From Marinospirillum sp. (GTDB lineage Bacteria; Pseudomonadota; Gammaproteobacteria; Pseudomonadales; Halomonadaceae): a stretch of DNA of 5,310 bases. Position numbers and translations under genes: made by a program. The stretch lies in contig SKHR01000142.1 of NCBI GenBank assembly GCA_007116865.1, positions 1 to 5,310 of the forward strand. The letters are read 5' to 3'. The notes beneath the pieces were generated by a model. That model worked only from the letters and a program-made list of their open reading frames with translations. It was not told the DNA's origin and did no database searches. How positions within the stretch are numbered: position 1 is the stretch's first letter; every line of letters starts with the position of its first letter. This document shows, one piece after another, positions 1-5,310 of this stretch.

Positions 1-1023
1 CTGACGAATGAACAGGTTCGTCAGCAGTTGGTGGATTCAGGTCTTTGGACTGCGCTGAGAACCCGTCCTTTCAGTCGGGTGCCTGCCCCGGATGCAAAAC
101 CCAACTCTATTTTTGTGACAGCCATCGATACCCATCCGCTGGCTGCAGACCCTGCGGTGGTTCTGGCCGATCAAGCAGAAGCTTTTCAGGCTGGTTTGCA
201 GCTTTTGACCAAGCTGACGGAAGGCAAGGTATTTGTGTGTCAGCAGGCGGGCGCCAAGATCCCTGCGACCGCTGCCGGTCAGATTGAAGTTCATGAGTTC
301 GATGGGGTTCATCCTGCCGGTCTGGTGGGCACCCATATTCACTTCCTGGATCCGGTCAGTGCCAAAAAGCAGGTCTGGCACCTGGGTTATCAGGATGTCG
401 TTGCTTACGGCCAGCTGTTTTTGACCGGACGTTTGCCAACCGAGCGTGTGGTTGCTCTGGGTGGTCCTTTGGTCAAGCAGCCGCGTTTGGTGCGGACCCG
501 TCTGGGTGCAAGCCTGGATGATCTGCTGGCGGGAGAAGTCAACGGTCAAGAGACGCCTCAACCCCTTTCCGGTTCGGTCTTTTCTGGTCGAGCGGCTGAT
601 GCCACGTTGGCCTTTTTAGGTCGTTATCACAATCAAGTGACCGTGCTGGAAGAAGGCTCCAAACGCCTGTTCCTGGGCTGGTTGTCACCCGGTCTGCCTG
701 GCAGCAACCGTCATTCGGTGATGGGGATCTACCTGTCAAGCTTCCTGGGTCTGGGCGAGCGCTTTGCACCCACCACCTCAACCAATGGTTCTGAGCGCGC
801 CATGGTGCCGGTCGGAAACTATGAGCAGGTGATGCCGCTGGATATTCTGCCCACTCAACTGTTGCGTGCGTTGATTGTTGGGGATATTGAAGTGGCCATG
901 CAGCTTGGTTGTCTGGAACTGGACGAAGAAGACCTTGCGCTGTGTACCTACGTGTGCCCAGGCAAATATGAGTATGGTCCGATTCTGCGGGATAACCTGA
1001 CGCTGATTGAGAAAGAGGGCTGA
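1..1023 (+). CDS. nqrA: Na+-translocating NADH:ubiquinone oxidoreductase subunit A (5'-truncated)
   Basis: NqrA is the large cytoplasmic subunit without a bound redox cofactor; it contacts NqrB and is implicated in ubiquinone and inhibitor binding. The frame is open from base 1, so the true start lies upstream; internal ATG or GTG codons are not the start. The visible 340 codons align from about residue 113 of V. cholerae NqrA (446 aa, from memory), so about 112 residues are missing. Recognisable family segments are SGLWTALRTRPFS (window residues 13-25), THPLAADP, FDGVHPAGLVGTH, GQLFLTG, PRLVRTRLGAS, LGRYH, TTSTNGSERAMVPVGNYE and the C-terminal LDEEDLALCTYVCPGKYEYG. The segment at residues 19-26 (bases 55-78) corresponds to a region I recall as labelled by quinone-like probes in Vibrio. 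The stop TGA (1021-1023) shares its last base with the nqrB start. Identification is secure; only the 5' end is unknown. Confidence 0.97.
   Translation: MTNEQVRQQLVDSGLWTALRTRPFSRVPAPDAKPNSIFVTAIDTHPLAADPAVVLADQAEAFQAGLQLLTKLTEGKVFVCQQAGAKIPATAAGQIEVHEFDGVHPAGLVGTHIHFLDPVSAKKQVWHLGYQDVVAYGQLFLTGRLPTERVVALGGPLVKQPRLVRTRLGASLDDLLAGEVNGQETPQPLSGSVFSGRAADATLAFLGRYHNQVTVLEEGSKRLFLGWLSPGLPGSNRHSVMGIYLSSFLGLGERFAPTTSTNGSERAMVPVGNYEQVMPLDILPTQLLRALIVGDIEVAMQLGCLELDEEDLALCTYVCPGKYEYGPILRDNLTLIEKEG
1013..1019 (+). promoter_or_regulatory. Probable ribosome binding site of nqrB
   Basis: The purine run AAGAGGG lies inside the end of nqrA. It is only 3 bases before the ATG at 1023 but 9 bases before the in-frame ATG at 1029. 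The spacing favours the second ATG, while alignment with the family N-terminus favours the first. Because the nqrA stop overlaps the first ATG, re-initiation by terminating ribosomes could make either start work. Confidence 0.55.
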
Positions 1024-2228
1024 TGACAATGCGTAAACTCTTGGATGCCATGGAGCCTCACTTTCACAAAGGCGGCAAATATGAAAGCTGGTATGCCCTG
1101 TATGAAGCAGTGGATACCATCTTCTACACCCCGCCAAGTGTGGCCAAAACAACTGCGTTTGTTCGTGACGGGGTTGACCTGAAACGAATCATGATCACGG
1201 TTTGGTTCTGTACCTTCCCTGCCATGTTCTTTGGTATGTGGAACGCCGGTTACCAGGCCAACATGCAAATTGCCGGTGACTACACCGCGATTGATGGCCT
1301 GCGTCAAAGCTTTGTCGTGCTGCTGGGTGCGTCAAACTATGATCCCAGCAGTGTGTGGGACAACCTGATTCACGGTGCGACTTATTTCATTCCTATTTAC
1401 ATGGTCACCTTCATTGTGGGCGGCTTCTGGGAAGTCTTGTTCGCTATGCGTCGTGGCCATGAAGTCAACGAAGGTTTCTTCGTGACTTCGGTGCTGTTTG
1501 CGCTGACCCTGCCATCTACGATTCCCTTGTGGCAAGTGGCGCTGGGCATCAGCTTTGGTGTCGTGATTGGTAAGGAAATTTTTGGCGGTACCGGCAAAAA
1601 CTTCCTCAACCCTGCACTGACTGGACGGGCTTTCCTCTACTTTGCTTACCCCGCTGAGATTTCCGGGGACGCGGTATGGGTTGCTGCCGATGGTTATACC
1701 GGGGCAACGGCTCTGTCTGTCGCTTATCAGGACGGCATGGCTGCGCTGCAGCAGCAGTACACCTGGTGGGAAGCCTTTGTGGGTACGATTCCCGGCTCGG
1801 TGGGCGAAACCTCAACCCTGGCCATCTTTATCGGGGGGGCGGTGTTGTTACTGACCCGGATCGCATCCTGGCGCATCATGCTGGGTGTGCTGCTCGGTAT
1901 GATCGCGACCTCAACCCTGTTCAATATCATTGGTTCAGAAACCAACGCGATGTTTGCGATGCCCTGGCATTGGCACCTGGTACTCGGTGGTCTGGCCTTT
2001 GGCATGGTGTTTATGGCAACCGATCCGGTGTCGGCCTCCATGACCAACCAGGGCAAACTGATCTTTGGTGCGCTGATCGGCATCATGACGGTGCTGATCC
2101 GTGTGATCAATCCGGCTTTCCCCGAAGGCATCATGTTGGCCATTCTGTTTGGTAACCTGTTTGCCCCGCTGATCGACAACTGGTTCGTCAAAGCCAATAT
2201 CAAGCGGAGGATGTTGCGCAATGTCTAA
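1023..2228 (+). CDS. nqrB: Na+-translocating NADH:ubiquinone oxidoreductase subunit B
   Basis: NqrB is a polytopic inner-membrane subunit that carries a covalent FMN and riboflavin, and forms much of the Na+ path and the quinone site. The 401-residue protein is complete (V. cholerae about 415). The amphipathic N-terminus (residues 1-50, with LYEA and FYTP) is followed by hydrophobic helices near 54-74, 118-140, 152-185, 258-300, 316-335 and 343-385. The flavinylation motif DGYTGATALS is at 223-232, with FMN-accepting Thr229 (Vibrio Thr236). IVGGFWEVLF at 131-140 contains Gly133 and Gly134, matching Vibrio Gly140 and Gly141 at the quinone/korormicin site. GGTGKNFLNPAL, MPWHWHLVLGG and MATDPVSAS are hallmark segments. 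It is shorter than Vibrio in the loop at about 75-118 and after the FMN site. The start at 1023 aligns with Vibrio without gaps, but ATG at 1029 has better ribosome-site spacing. It is related to RnfD. Confidence 0.98.
   Translation: MTMRKLLDAMEPHFHKGGKYESWYALYEAVDTIFYTPPSVAKTTAFVRDGVDLKRIMITVWFCTFPAMFFGMWNAGYQANMQIAGDYTAIDGLRQSFVVLLGASNYDPSSVWDNLIHGATYFIPIYMVTFIVGGFWEVLFAMRRGHEVNEGFFVTSVLFALTLPSTIPLWQVALGISFGVVIGKEIFGGTGKNFLNPALTGRAFLYFAYPAEISGDAVWVAADGYTGATALSVAYQDGMAALQQQYTWWEAFVGTIPGSVGETSTLAIFIGGAVLLLTRIASWRIMLGVLLGMIATSTLFNIIGSETNAMFAMPWHWHLVLGGLAFGMVFMATDPVSASMTNQGKLIFGALIGIMTVLIRVINPAFPEGIMLAILFGNLFAPLIDNWFVKANIKRRMLRNV
1707..1709 (+). other. nqrB: Codon for the FMN-accepting threonine of NqrB (Thr229)
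   Basis: ACG encodes the Thr in DGYTGAT, which fits the D-x-x-(S/T)-G-A-T flavinylation motif recognised by the ApbE flavin transferase. By alignment it is V. cholerae NqrB Thr236. A constant offset of seven residues from the upstream Gly-Gly pair to this Thr supports the alignment. Confidence 0.93.
2206..2210 (+). promoter_or_regulatory. Ribosome binding site of nqrC
   Basis: GGAGG lies within the last codons of nqrB, 10 bases before the nqrC ATG at 2221. This strong match supports 2221 as the start over the ATG at 2242, for which the distance would be far too long. Confidence 0.75.
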
Positions 2229-2985
2229 AAACAATGACTCCATGAAAAAGACGCTGACCGTCGCCTTCCTATTGTGTTTGGTGTGTTCGGTCATCGTGTC
2301 CGGTGCAGCGGTTTCCTTGAAGCCCTTGCAAGAACGTAACCAGGAGCATGATCGTCGCTCCAATATCCTGATTGCTGCTGGTCTGATTCAGCCGCGTGAG
2401 GCGACCTTCGAGCGGGTCAATGCTGAATTTGAAAAAATTCAGGTCAAGGTGGTGGATCTGCGCACCGGTGAATTAACCGATGCGATTTCGCCTGAAGAAT
2501 ATGACCAACTGCGTGCAGCGGCCGATCCGGCAACGTCAGATACGCTGGCAAGCGATCCTGCGGGTATTCGCCGTCTGGAGCGTTATGGCCTGGTGTACAT
2601 CGTTGGTGATCTTGAAAACCCTGATCGCATCATCATTCCGGTTCGCGGCTCAGGCCTGTGGTCAACCCTCTATGGCTTTTTGGCTCTGGAAGGGGATGGC
2701 AACACCATCGCTGGTTTAGGTTTTTATCAGCATGCCGAAACGCCCGGCCTGGGTGGGGAAGTCGATAACGCCAACTGGAAAGCACAGTGGCCTGGCAAAC
2801 AGGTGTTTGCAGCAGGCTCGATGCAACCCCGTCTGGGCTTGTCGAGAAACCCTTCAGCAGAGCATGAGGTGGACACTCTGGCGGGTGCCACACTCACCGC
2901 GCGCGGCGTGACCAATCTGTTGCAGTTCTGGACAGGTGATCAGGGTTATGGCCGTTTCCTCGCTCAATTCCGGCAGGGAGTCTAA
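2221..2985 (+). CDS. nqrC: Na+-translocating NADH:ubiquinone oxidoreductase subunit C
   Basis: NqrC is a membrane-anchored subunit with an FMN covalently linked to threonine; it passes electrons from the NqrD/NqrE iron-sulfur site to NqrB. The 254-residue protein is close to the V. cholerae length (257). A short charged N-terminus is followed by one membrane helix at about 11-31, then a soluble FMN-binding domain (about 35-254). Family segments are RGSGLWSTLYGF (142-153), TPGLGGEV (174-181) and the flavinylation motif DTLAGATLT (218-226), with Thr224 (codon 2890-2892) as predicted FMN acceptor. The usual Ser/Thr three residues before this Thr is Ala221. The start at 2221 is chosen because MSKNNDSMKKTL matches the Vibrio N-terminus from residue 1; ATG at 2242 is the alternative. 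The start overlaps the end of nqrB by 8 bases, suggesting coupled translation. It is related to RnfG. Confidence 0.98.
   Translation: MSKNNDSMKKTLTVAFLLCLVCSVIVSGAAVSLKPLQERNQEHDRRSNILIAAGLIQPREATFERVNAEFEKIQVKVVDLRTGELTDAISPEEYDQLRAAADPATSDTLASDPAGIRRLERYGLVYIVGDLENPDRIIIPVRGSGLWSTLYGFLALEGDGNTIAGLGFYQHAETPGLGGEVDNANWKAQWPGKQVFAAGSMQPRLGLSRNPSAEHEVDTLAGATLTARGVTNLLQFWTGDQGYGRFLAQFRQGV
2890..2892 (+). other. nqrC: Codon for the predicted FMN-accepting threonine of NqrC (Thr224)
   Basis: ACA encodes the Thr in DTLAGAT, the position of V. cholerae NqrC Thr225. The motif's Asp, Gly, Ala and Thr are kept, but the usual Ser/Thr is Ala. Position and surrounding residues (GATLT) leave little doubt that this is the FMN site. 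Confidence 0.9.
2975..2980 (+). promoter_or_regulatory. Ribosome binding site of nqrD
   Basis: AGGGAG lies at the 3' end of nqrC, 7 bases before the nqrD ATG at 2988. Spacing is normal and it supports the assigned start. Confidence 0.7.
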
Positions 2986-2987
2986 TC

Positions 2988-3656
2988 ATGGCGACTGAAA
3001 CTCCAAAAAGCGTGTTGATCACGCCTTTGTTTAAGAACAACCCGATTGCCTTACAGGTTTTGGGGGTGTGTTCGGCGCTAGCGGTGACGACCAGCCTGAA
3101 TGTGGCAGTGGTCATGTCGCTGGCGGTTCTCTTTGTACTGGCTTTTTCTAACCTCTCGGTTTCCTTGATTCGCAACCATATCCCCAACAGCATTCGGATC
3201 ATCGTACAGATGACCATCATTGCTTCGCTGGTTATTTTGGTCGATCAGGTGCTGAAGGCTTATGCCTACGACATCAGCCGTCAGCTGTCGGTGTTTGTCG
3301 GACTGATCATCACCAACTGTATCGTCATGGGGCGTGCTGAGGCCTATGCGATGAAAAATGGTCCGGTGATGAGTTTTATCGATGGTATCGGTAATGCGCT
3401 GGGTTATGCCGTGGTGTTGTTGATCGTTGGTTTCTTCCGTGAGCTCTTTGGTGCTGGCAGCCTGTTTGGCATTCAGCTCCTTGAGCTGTCCAAAGATGGC
3501 GGCTGGTATGTTGCGAACGGCATGATGCTGTTGCCACCTTCGGCTTTCTTCATTATCGGTTTGATGATTTGGGCGATTCGTTCCTGGTATCCCGACCAGG
3601 TCGAAGAAGCGGAGTTCAAGATCACTGCCAATACCAAATCCGGGGAGGCAATGTAA
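2988..3656 (+). CDS. nqrD: Na+-translocating NADH:ubiquinone oxidoreductase subunit D
   Basis: NqrD is an inner-membrane subunit that pairs with NqrE as inverted-topology partners, and the two hold an iron-sulfur centre between them within the membrane. The protein has 222 residues with about six hydrophobic helices (near 19-34, 36-53, 69-89, 98-119, 134-152 and 178-198). The cluster cysteines are Cys28 in QVLGVCSALAVTT and Cys111 in GLIITNCIVMGRAEA (codons 3069-3071 and 3318-3320), equivalent to V. cholerae Cys29 and Cys112 as I recall them. SLIRNHIPNS, IDGIGNALGY and GFFRELFGAG are further hallmarks. The C-terminus runs about 12 residues past the Vibrio end in a polar tail. The gene begins 2 bases after the nqrC stop with a good purine-rich ribosome site. 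It is homologous to RnfE, but the operon and sequence identify it as NqrD. Confidence 0.98.
   Translation: MATETPKSVLITPLFKNNPIALQVLGVCSALAVTTSLNVAVVMSLAVLFVLAFSNLSVSLIRNHIPNSIRIIVQMTIIASLVILVDQVLKAYAYDISRQLSVFVGLIITNCIVMGRAEAYAMKNGPVMSFIDGIGNALGYAVVLLIVGFFRELFGAGSLFGIQLLELSKDGGWYVANGMMLLPPSAFFIIGLMIWAIRSWYPDQVEEAEFKITANTKSGEAM
3642..3648 (+). promoter_or_regulatory. Ribosome binding site of nqrE
   Basis: GGGGAGG near the end of nqrD lies 11 bases before the nqrE ATG at 3660. The spacing is somewhat long, but there is no better in-frame start, and the N-terminus produced fits the family. Confidence 0.65.
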
Positions 3657-3659
3657 GCC

Positions 3660-4280
3660 ATGTTTGAACATTATCTGTCTCTATTTATTACCTCCGTGTT
3701 CGTTGAGAACATGGCACTGGCCTTCTTCTTGGGGATGTGTACCTTCCTGGCGGTTTCCAAGAAAATCGATGCGGCCTTTGGTCTGGGGGTGGCGGTTGTG
3801 GTGGTCCTGGCGATCACTGTGCCAGTCAACAACCTGATCTATAACGGTCTGTTGCGTGAAGGTGCTTTGACCTGGACGGGCATTGCCGGTGCAGAAAATA
3901 TCGACCTGTCCTTCTTGGGACTGCTGAGCTACATCGGCGTGATCGCGGCGATGGTTCAGATTCTTGAGATGTTCCTCGATAAATATGTGCCTGCACTTTA
4001 CAACGCGCTGGGTGTTTTCCTGCCACTGATCACAGTGAACTGTGCCATTTTGGGTGCGTCTTTGTTCATGGTGGAGCGGGATTACAACCTCGCTGAGTCG
4101 GTGGTTTATGGCACTGGTGCCGGTGTGGGCTGGGCTTTGGCAATCGTCGCCTTGGCTGGTATCCGTGAGAAACTCAAATACAGTGACGTGCCTGCGGGTT
4201 TGCAGGGTCTGGGCATCACGTTCATCGTGACCGGCTTGATGTCACTGGGTTTCATGTCTTTCTCCGGCGTGCAGCTGTAA
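3660..4280 (+). CDS. nqrE: Na+-translocating NADH:ubiquinone oxidoreductase subunit E
   Basis: NqrE is the inner-membrane partner of NqrD in holding the intramembrane iron-sulfur centre. The 206-residue protein has about six helices (near 8-30, 37-62, 82-105, 114-136, 146-167 and 184-204). The ligand cysteines are Cys27 in FFLGMCTFLAVSKK and Cys128 in LPLITVNCAILGA (codons 3738-3740 and 4041-4043), matching V. cholerae Cys26 and Cys120 from memory. Other conserved blocks are VPVNNLIYN, QILEMFLDK, ALAGIREKLKYSDVP and the C-terminal LGFMSFSGVQL, which is identical to Vibrio. Compared with Vibrio (198 aa) it has one more N-terminal residue and about seven more in the loop around residues 66-82. 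The start at 3660 follows the nqrD stop by 3 bases and gives the family N-terminus MxEHY. It is a homologue of RnfA; the nqr context decides the name. Confidence 0.98.
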   Translation: MFEHYLSLFITSVFVENMALAFFLGMCTFLAVSKKIDAAFGLGVAVVVVLAITVPVNNLIYNGLLREGALTWTGIAGAENIDLSFLGLLSYIGVIAAMVQILEMFLDKYVPALYNALGVFLPLITVNCAILGASLFMVERDYNLAESVVYGTGAGVGWALAIVALAGIREKLKYSDVPAGLQGLGITFIVTGLMSLGFMSFSGVQL

Positions 4281-4303
4281 TCAGCCGCCCAACAGGATAA
4301 GAA

Positions 4304-4308
4304 AAGGG
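4304..4308 (+). promoter_or_regulatory. Ribosome binding site of nqrF
   Basis: AAGGG in the 35-base nqrE-nqrF gap lies 7 bases before the nqrF ATG at 4316. It is the only ribosome site in the operon that sits wholly outside a coding region. No hairpin or T-rich run suggesting a terminator was seen in this gap. Confidence 0.65.
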
Positions 4309-4315
4309 TAAAACT

Positions 4316-5310
4316 ATGGTCGACACAACCGTTATCGTGCTGGGTGTGGTCATGTTCACTTTGGTCGTGCTATCGCTCGTCCTGGTGATTCTGGCGGCAC
4401 GCAGCAAGCTGGTCAGTTCGGGTGAAGTCACCATTGAAATCAATGGTGACCCTGAGCACACAATCAAAACTGCCGCGGGTGGAAAACTCCTTAATACCCT
4501 GGCCGCAAACGGGATTTTCCTGTCTTCGGCGTGCGGGGGCGGGGGCTCTTGTGCCCAGTGTACTTGTCGCGTTTTTGAAGGCGGCGGAGCAATCCTGCCA
4601 ACCGAAGAATCGGCCTTCACCATGCGCGAAAAGAAAGATGGCTGGCGTTTGTCTTGTCAGGTTCCGGTCAAACAGGACATGAAAATTGAAGTGGATGAGG
4701 AAATCTTCGGGGTCAAGAAATGGACCTGTGAAGTGGTTTCCAACCCCAACGTGGCCACCTTTATCAAAGAGCTGACGCTGAAACTGCCCGAAGGTGAAGA
4801 TGTTCACTTCCGTGCCGGGGGTTATGTGCAGTTGGAATGTCCTCCGCATGAAGTCCACTACAAGGATTTTGTGATCGAAGAGGAATACCACCCAGACTGG
4901 GATAAATTCAATGTCTGGAAGTATGTCTCCAAGTGCACTGAGCCAACCATTCGCGCTTACTCCATGGCGAACTATCCGGAAGAAAAGGGGCTGGTGAAGT
5001 TCAATATTCGTATTGCGACACCACCGCCTGGGCGTGATGACCTGCCACCTGGCATCATGTCTTCTTATGTGTTCAGCCTGAAAGCCGGTGACACCATTGA
5101 TGTCTACGGTCCTTTTGGTGAGTTCTTTGCCAAGGAAACCGATGCAGAAATGGTCTTTGTTGGTGGGGGCGCAGGCATGGCGCCAATGCGCTCACACATC
5201 TTTGACCAGCTCAAGCGTTTGAACTCCAAGCGTAAGATCAGCTTCTGGTATGGTGCACGCTCGCTGCGTGAAGCCTTCTACGTGGAAGAGTTTGACCAGC
5301 TTGCGGCAGA
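4316..5310 (+). CDS. nqrF: Na+-translocating NADH:ubiquinone oxidoreductase subunit F (3'-truncated)
   Basis: NqrF is the NADH-oxidising entry subunit: hydride goes from NADH to FAD, then electrons go one at a time to a [2Fe-2S] cluster. The window holds 331 codons plus two bases, with no stop; against V. cholerae (about 408 aa) some 80 residues are missing. There is one N-terminal membrane anchor (about 4-27). A ferredoxin-like domain (about 36-130) carries cluster cysteines Cys73, Cys79, Cys82 and Cys114 (CX5CX2CX31C). A flavin-reductase domain follows, with the FAD motif RAYSMANY (213-220) and GPFGEFFAK (265-273). The NADH-binding motif GGGAGMAPMRSH (283-294) begins the last domain. Cys84 is an additional cysteine beside the cluster. 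The start at 4316 is preceded by AAGGG at a 7-base spacing and gives a normal N-terminus. The 35-base gap before it is the longest in the operon. Confidence 0.97.
   Translation, partial: MVDTTVIVLGVVMFTLVVLSLVLVILAARSKLVSSGEVTIEINGDPEHTIKTAAGGKLLNTLAANGIFLSSACGGGGSCAQCTCRVFEGGGAILPTEESAFTMREKKDGWRLSCQVPVKQDMKIEVDEEIFGVKKWTCEVVSNPNVATFIKELTLKLPEGEDVHFRAGGYVQLECPPHEVHYKDFVIEEEYHPDWDKFNVWKYVSKCTEPTIRAYSMANYPEEKGLVKFNIRIATPPPGRDDLPPGIMSSYVFSLKAGDTIDVYGPFGEFFAKETDAEMVFVGGGAGMAPMRSHIFDQLKRLNSKRKISFWYGARSLREAFYVEEFDQLAA

Noticed and set aside
28..30. GTG as a possible start of nqrA
   Set aside because: The frame is open to base 1 and the residues before this codon also align with NqrA, so it is an internal valine codon.
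37..561. Long open frame on the - strand opposite nqrA (174 codons)
   Set aside because: No family resemblance and no ribosome site of note; the + strand encodes unmistakable NqrA throughout.
1727..2221. Open frame on the - strand opposite nqrB (164 codons)
   Set aside because: Composition reflects the antisense of hydrophobic NqrB helices; no recognisable motif.
3078..3671. Long open frame on the - strand opposite nqrD (197 codons)
   Set aside because: It lies wholly opposite a highly conserved gene. The translation is rich in His, Gln and Asp with no recognisable fold, as expected for the reverse complement of membrane-protein codons.
1023..4280. Rnf complex (rnfA, rnfD, rnfE and rnfG homologues) instead of Na+-NQR
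   Set aside because: Gene order A-B-C-D-E-F, an NqrF with FAD and NADH motifs, and an NqrA without ferredoxin-type clusters are specific to Na+-NQR.
4281..4315. nqrE-nqrF gap as a possible terminator or internal promoter
   Set aside because: No inverted repeat with a T-run and no convincing -35/-10 pair could be seen in 35 bases.
4535..4545. GGGGGCGGGGG as a possible G-quadruplex or regulatory element
   Set aside because: It encodes the conserved glycines of the NqrF CGGGGSC motif, and there are only two long G runs, so protein constraint explains it.
4370..4891. Open frame on the - strand opposite nqrF (173 codons)
   Set aside because: The + strand carries a complete ferredoxin domain with all cluster cysteines here, so the antisense frame is a by-product.

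Overview
The window is one continuous stretch of the nqr operon, which encodes the Na+-translocating NADH:ubiquinone oxidoreductase (Na+-NQR). All six structural genes are present in the usual order nqrA-B-C-D-E-F, all on the + strand. nqrA lacks its 5' end and nqrF lacks its 3' end because the window cuts them. nqrB, nqrC, nqrD and nqrE are complete. The proteins look like those of a gammaproteobacterium: long stretches can be aligned by eye with the Vibrio cholerae subunits. Several loops and termini differ in length from Vibrio, so it is probably not a Vibrio. Base composition looks moderate (a little over half G+C by eye). The genus cannot be named from this sequence.

Layout: nqrA (1-1023, 5'-truncated); nqrB (1023-2228, start overlapping the nqrA stop by one base); nqrC (2221-2985, overlapping nqrB by 8 bases); nqrD (2988-3656, 2-base gap); nqrE (3660-4280, 3-base gap); nqrF (4316-5310, after a 35-base gap, 3'-truncated). 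There is no intergenic space longer than 35 bases, and no promoter, terminator, tRNA, repeat, CRISPR array or mobile element could be seen. The operon promoter must lie upstream of the window. Any apbE or nqrM partner genes would lie outside it.

How the genes work together: NqrF takes hydride from NADH onto FAD and passes electrons through its [2Fe-2S] cluster. They then go to the intramembrane iron-sulfur site held by cysteines of NqrD and NqrE, on to the covalent FMN of NqrC, the covalent FMN of NqrB, riboflavin and finally ubiquinone. The redox chain drives Na+ out of the cell. All cofactor residues that can be checked here are present: the FMN-threonines of NqrB and NqrC, two cysteines each in NqrD and NqrE, and four cysteines plus the flavin and NADH motifs in NqrF. 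The complex is therefore predicted to be functional.

I found no undescribed system. The findings are small departures within a well-known operon: an alanine in the NqrC flavinylation motif, an additional cysteine beside the NqrF cluster, length differences in NqrB, NqrD and NqrE, an ambiguous nqrB start, and a seven-G run in nqrB.
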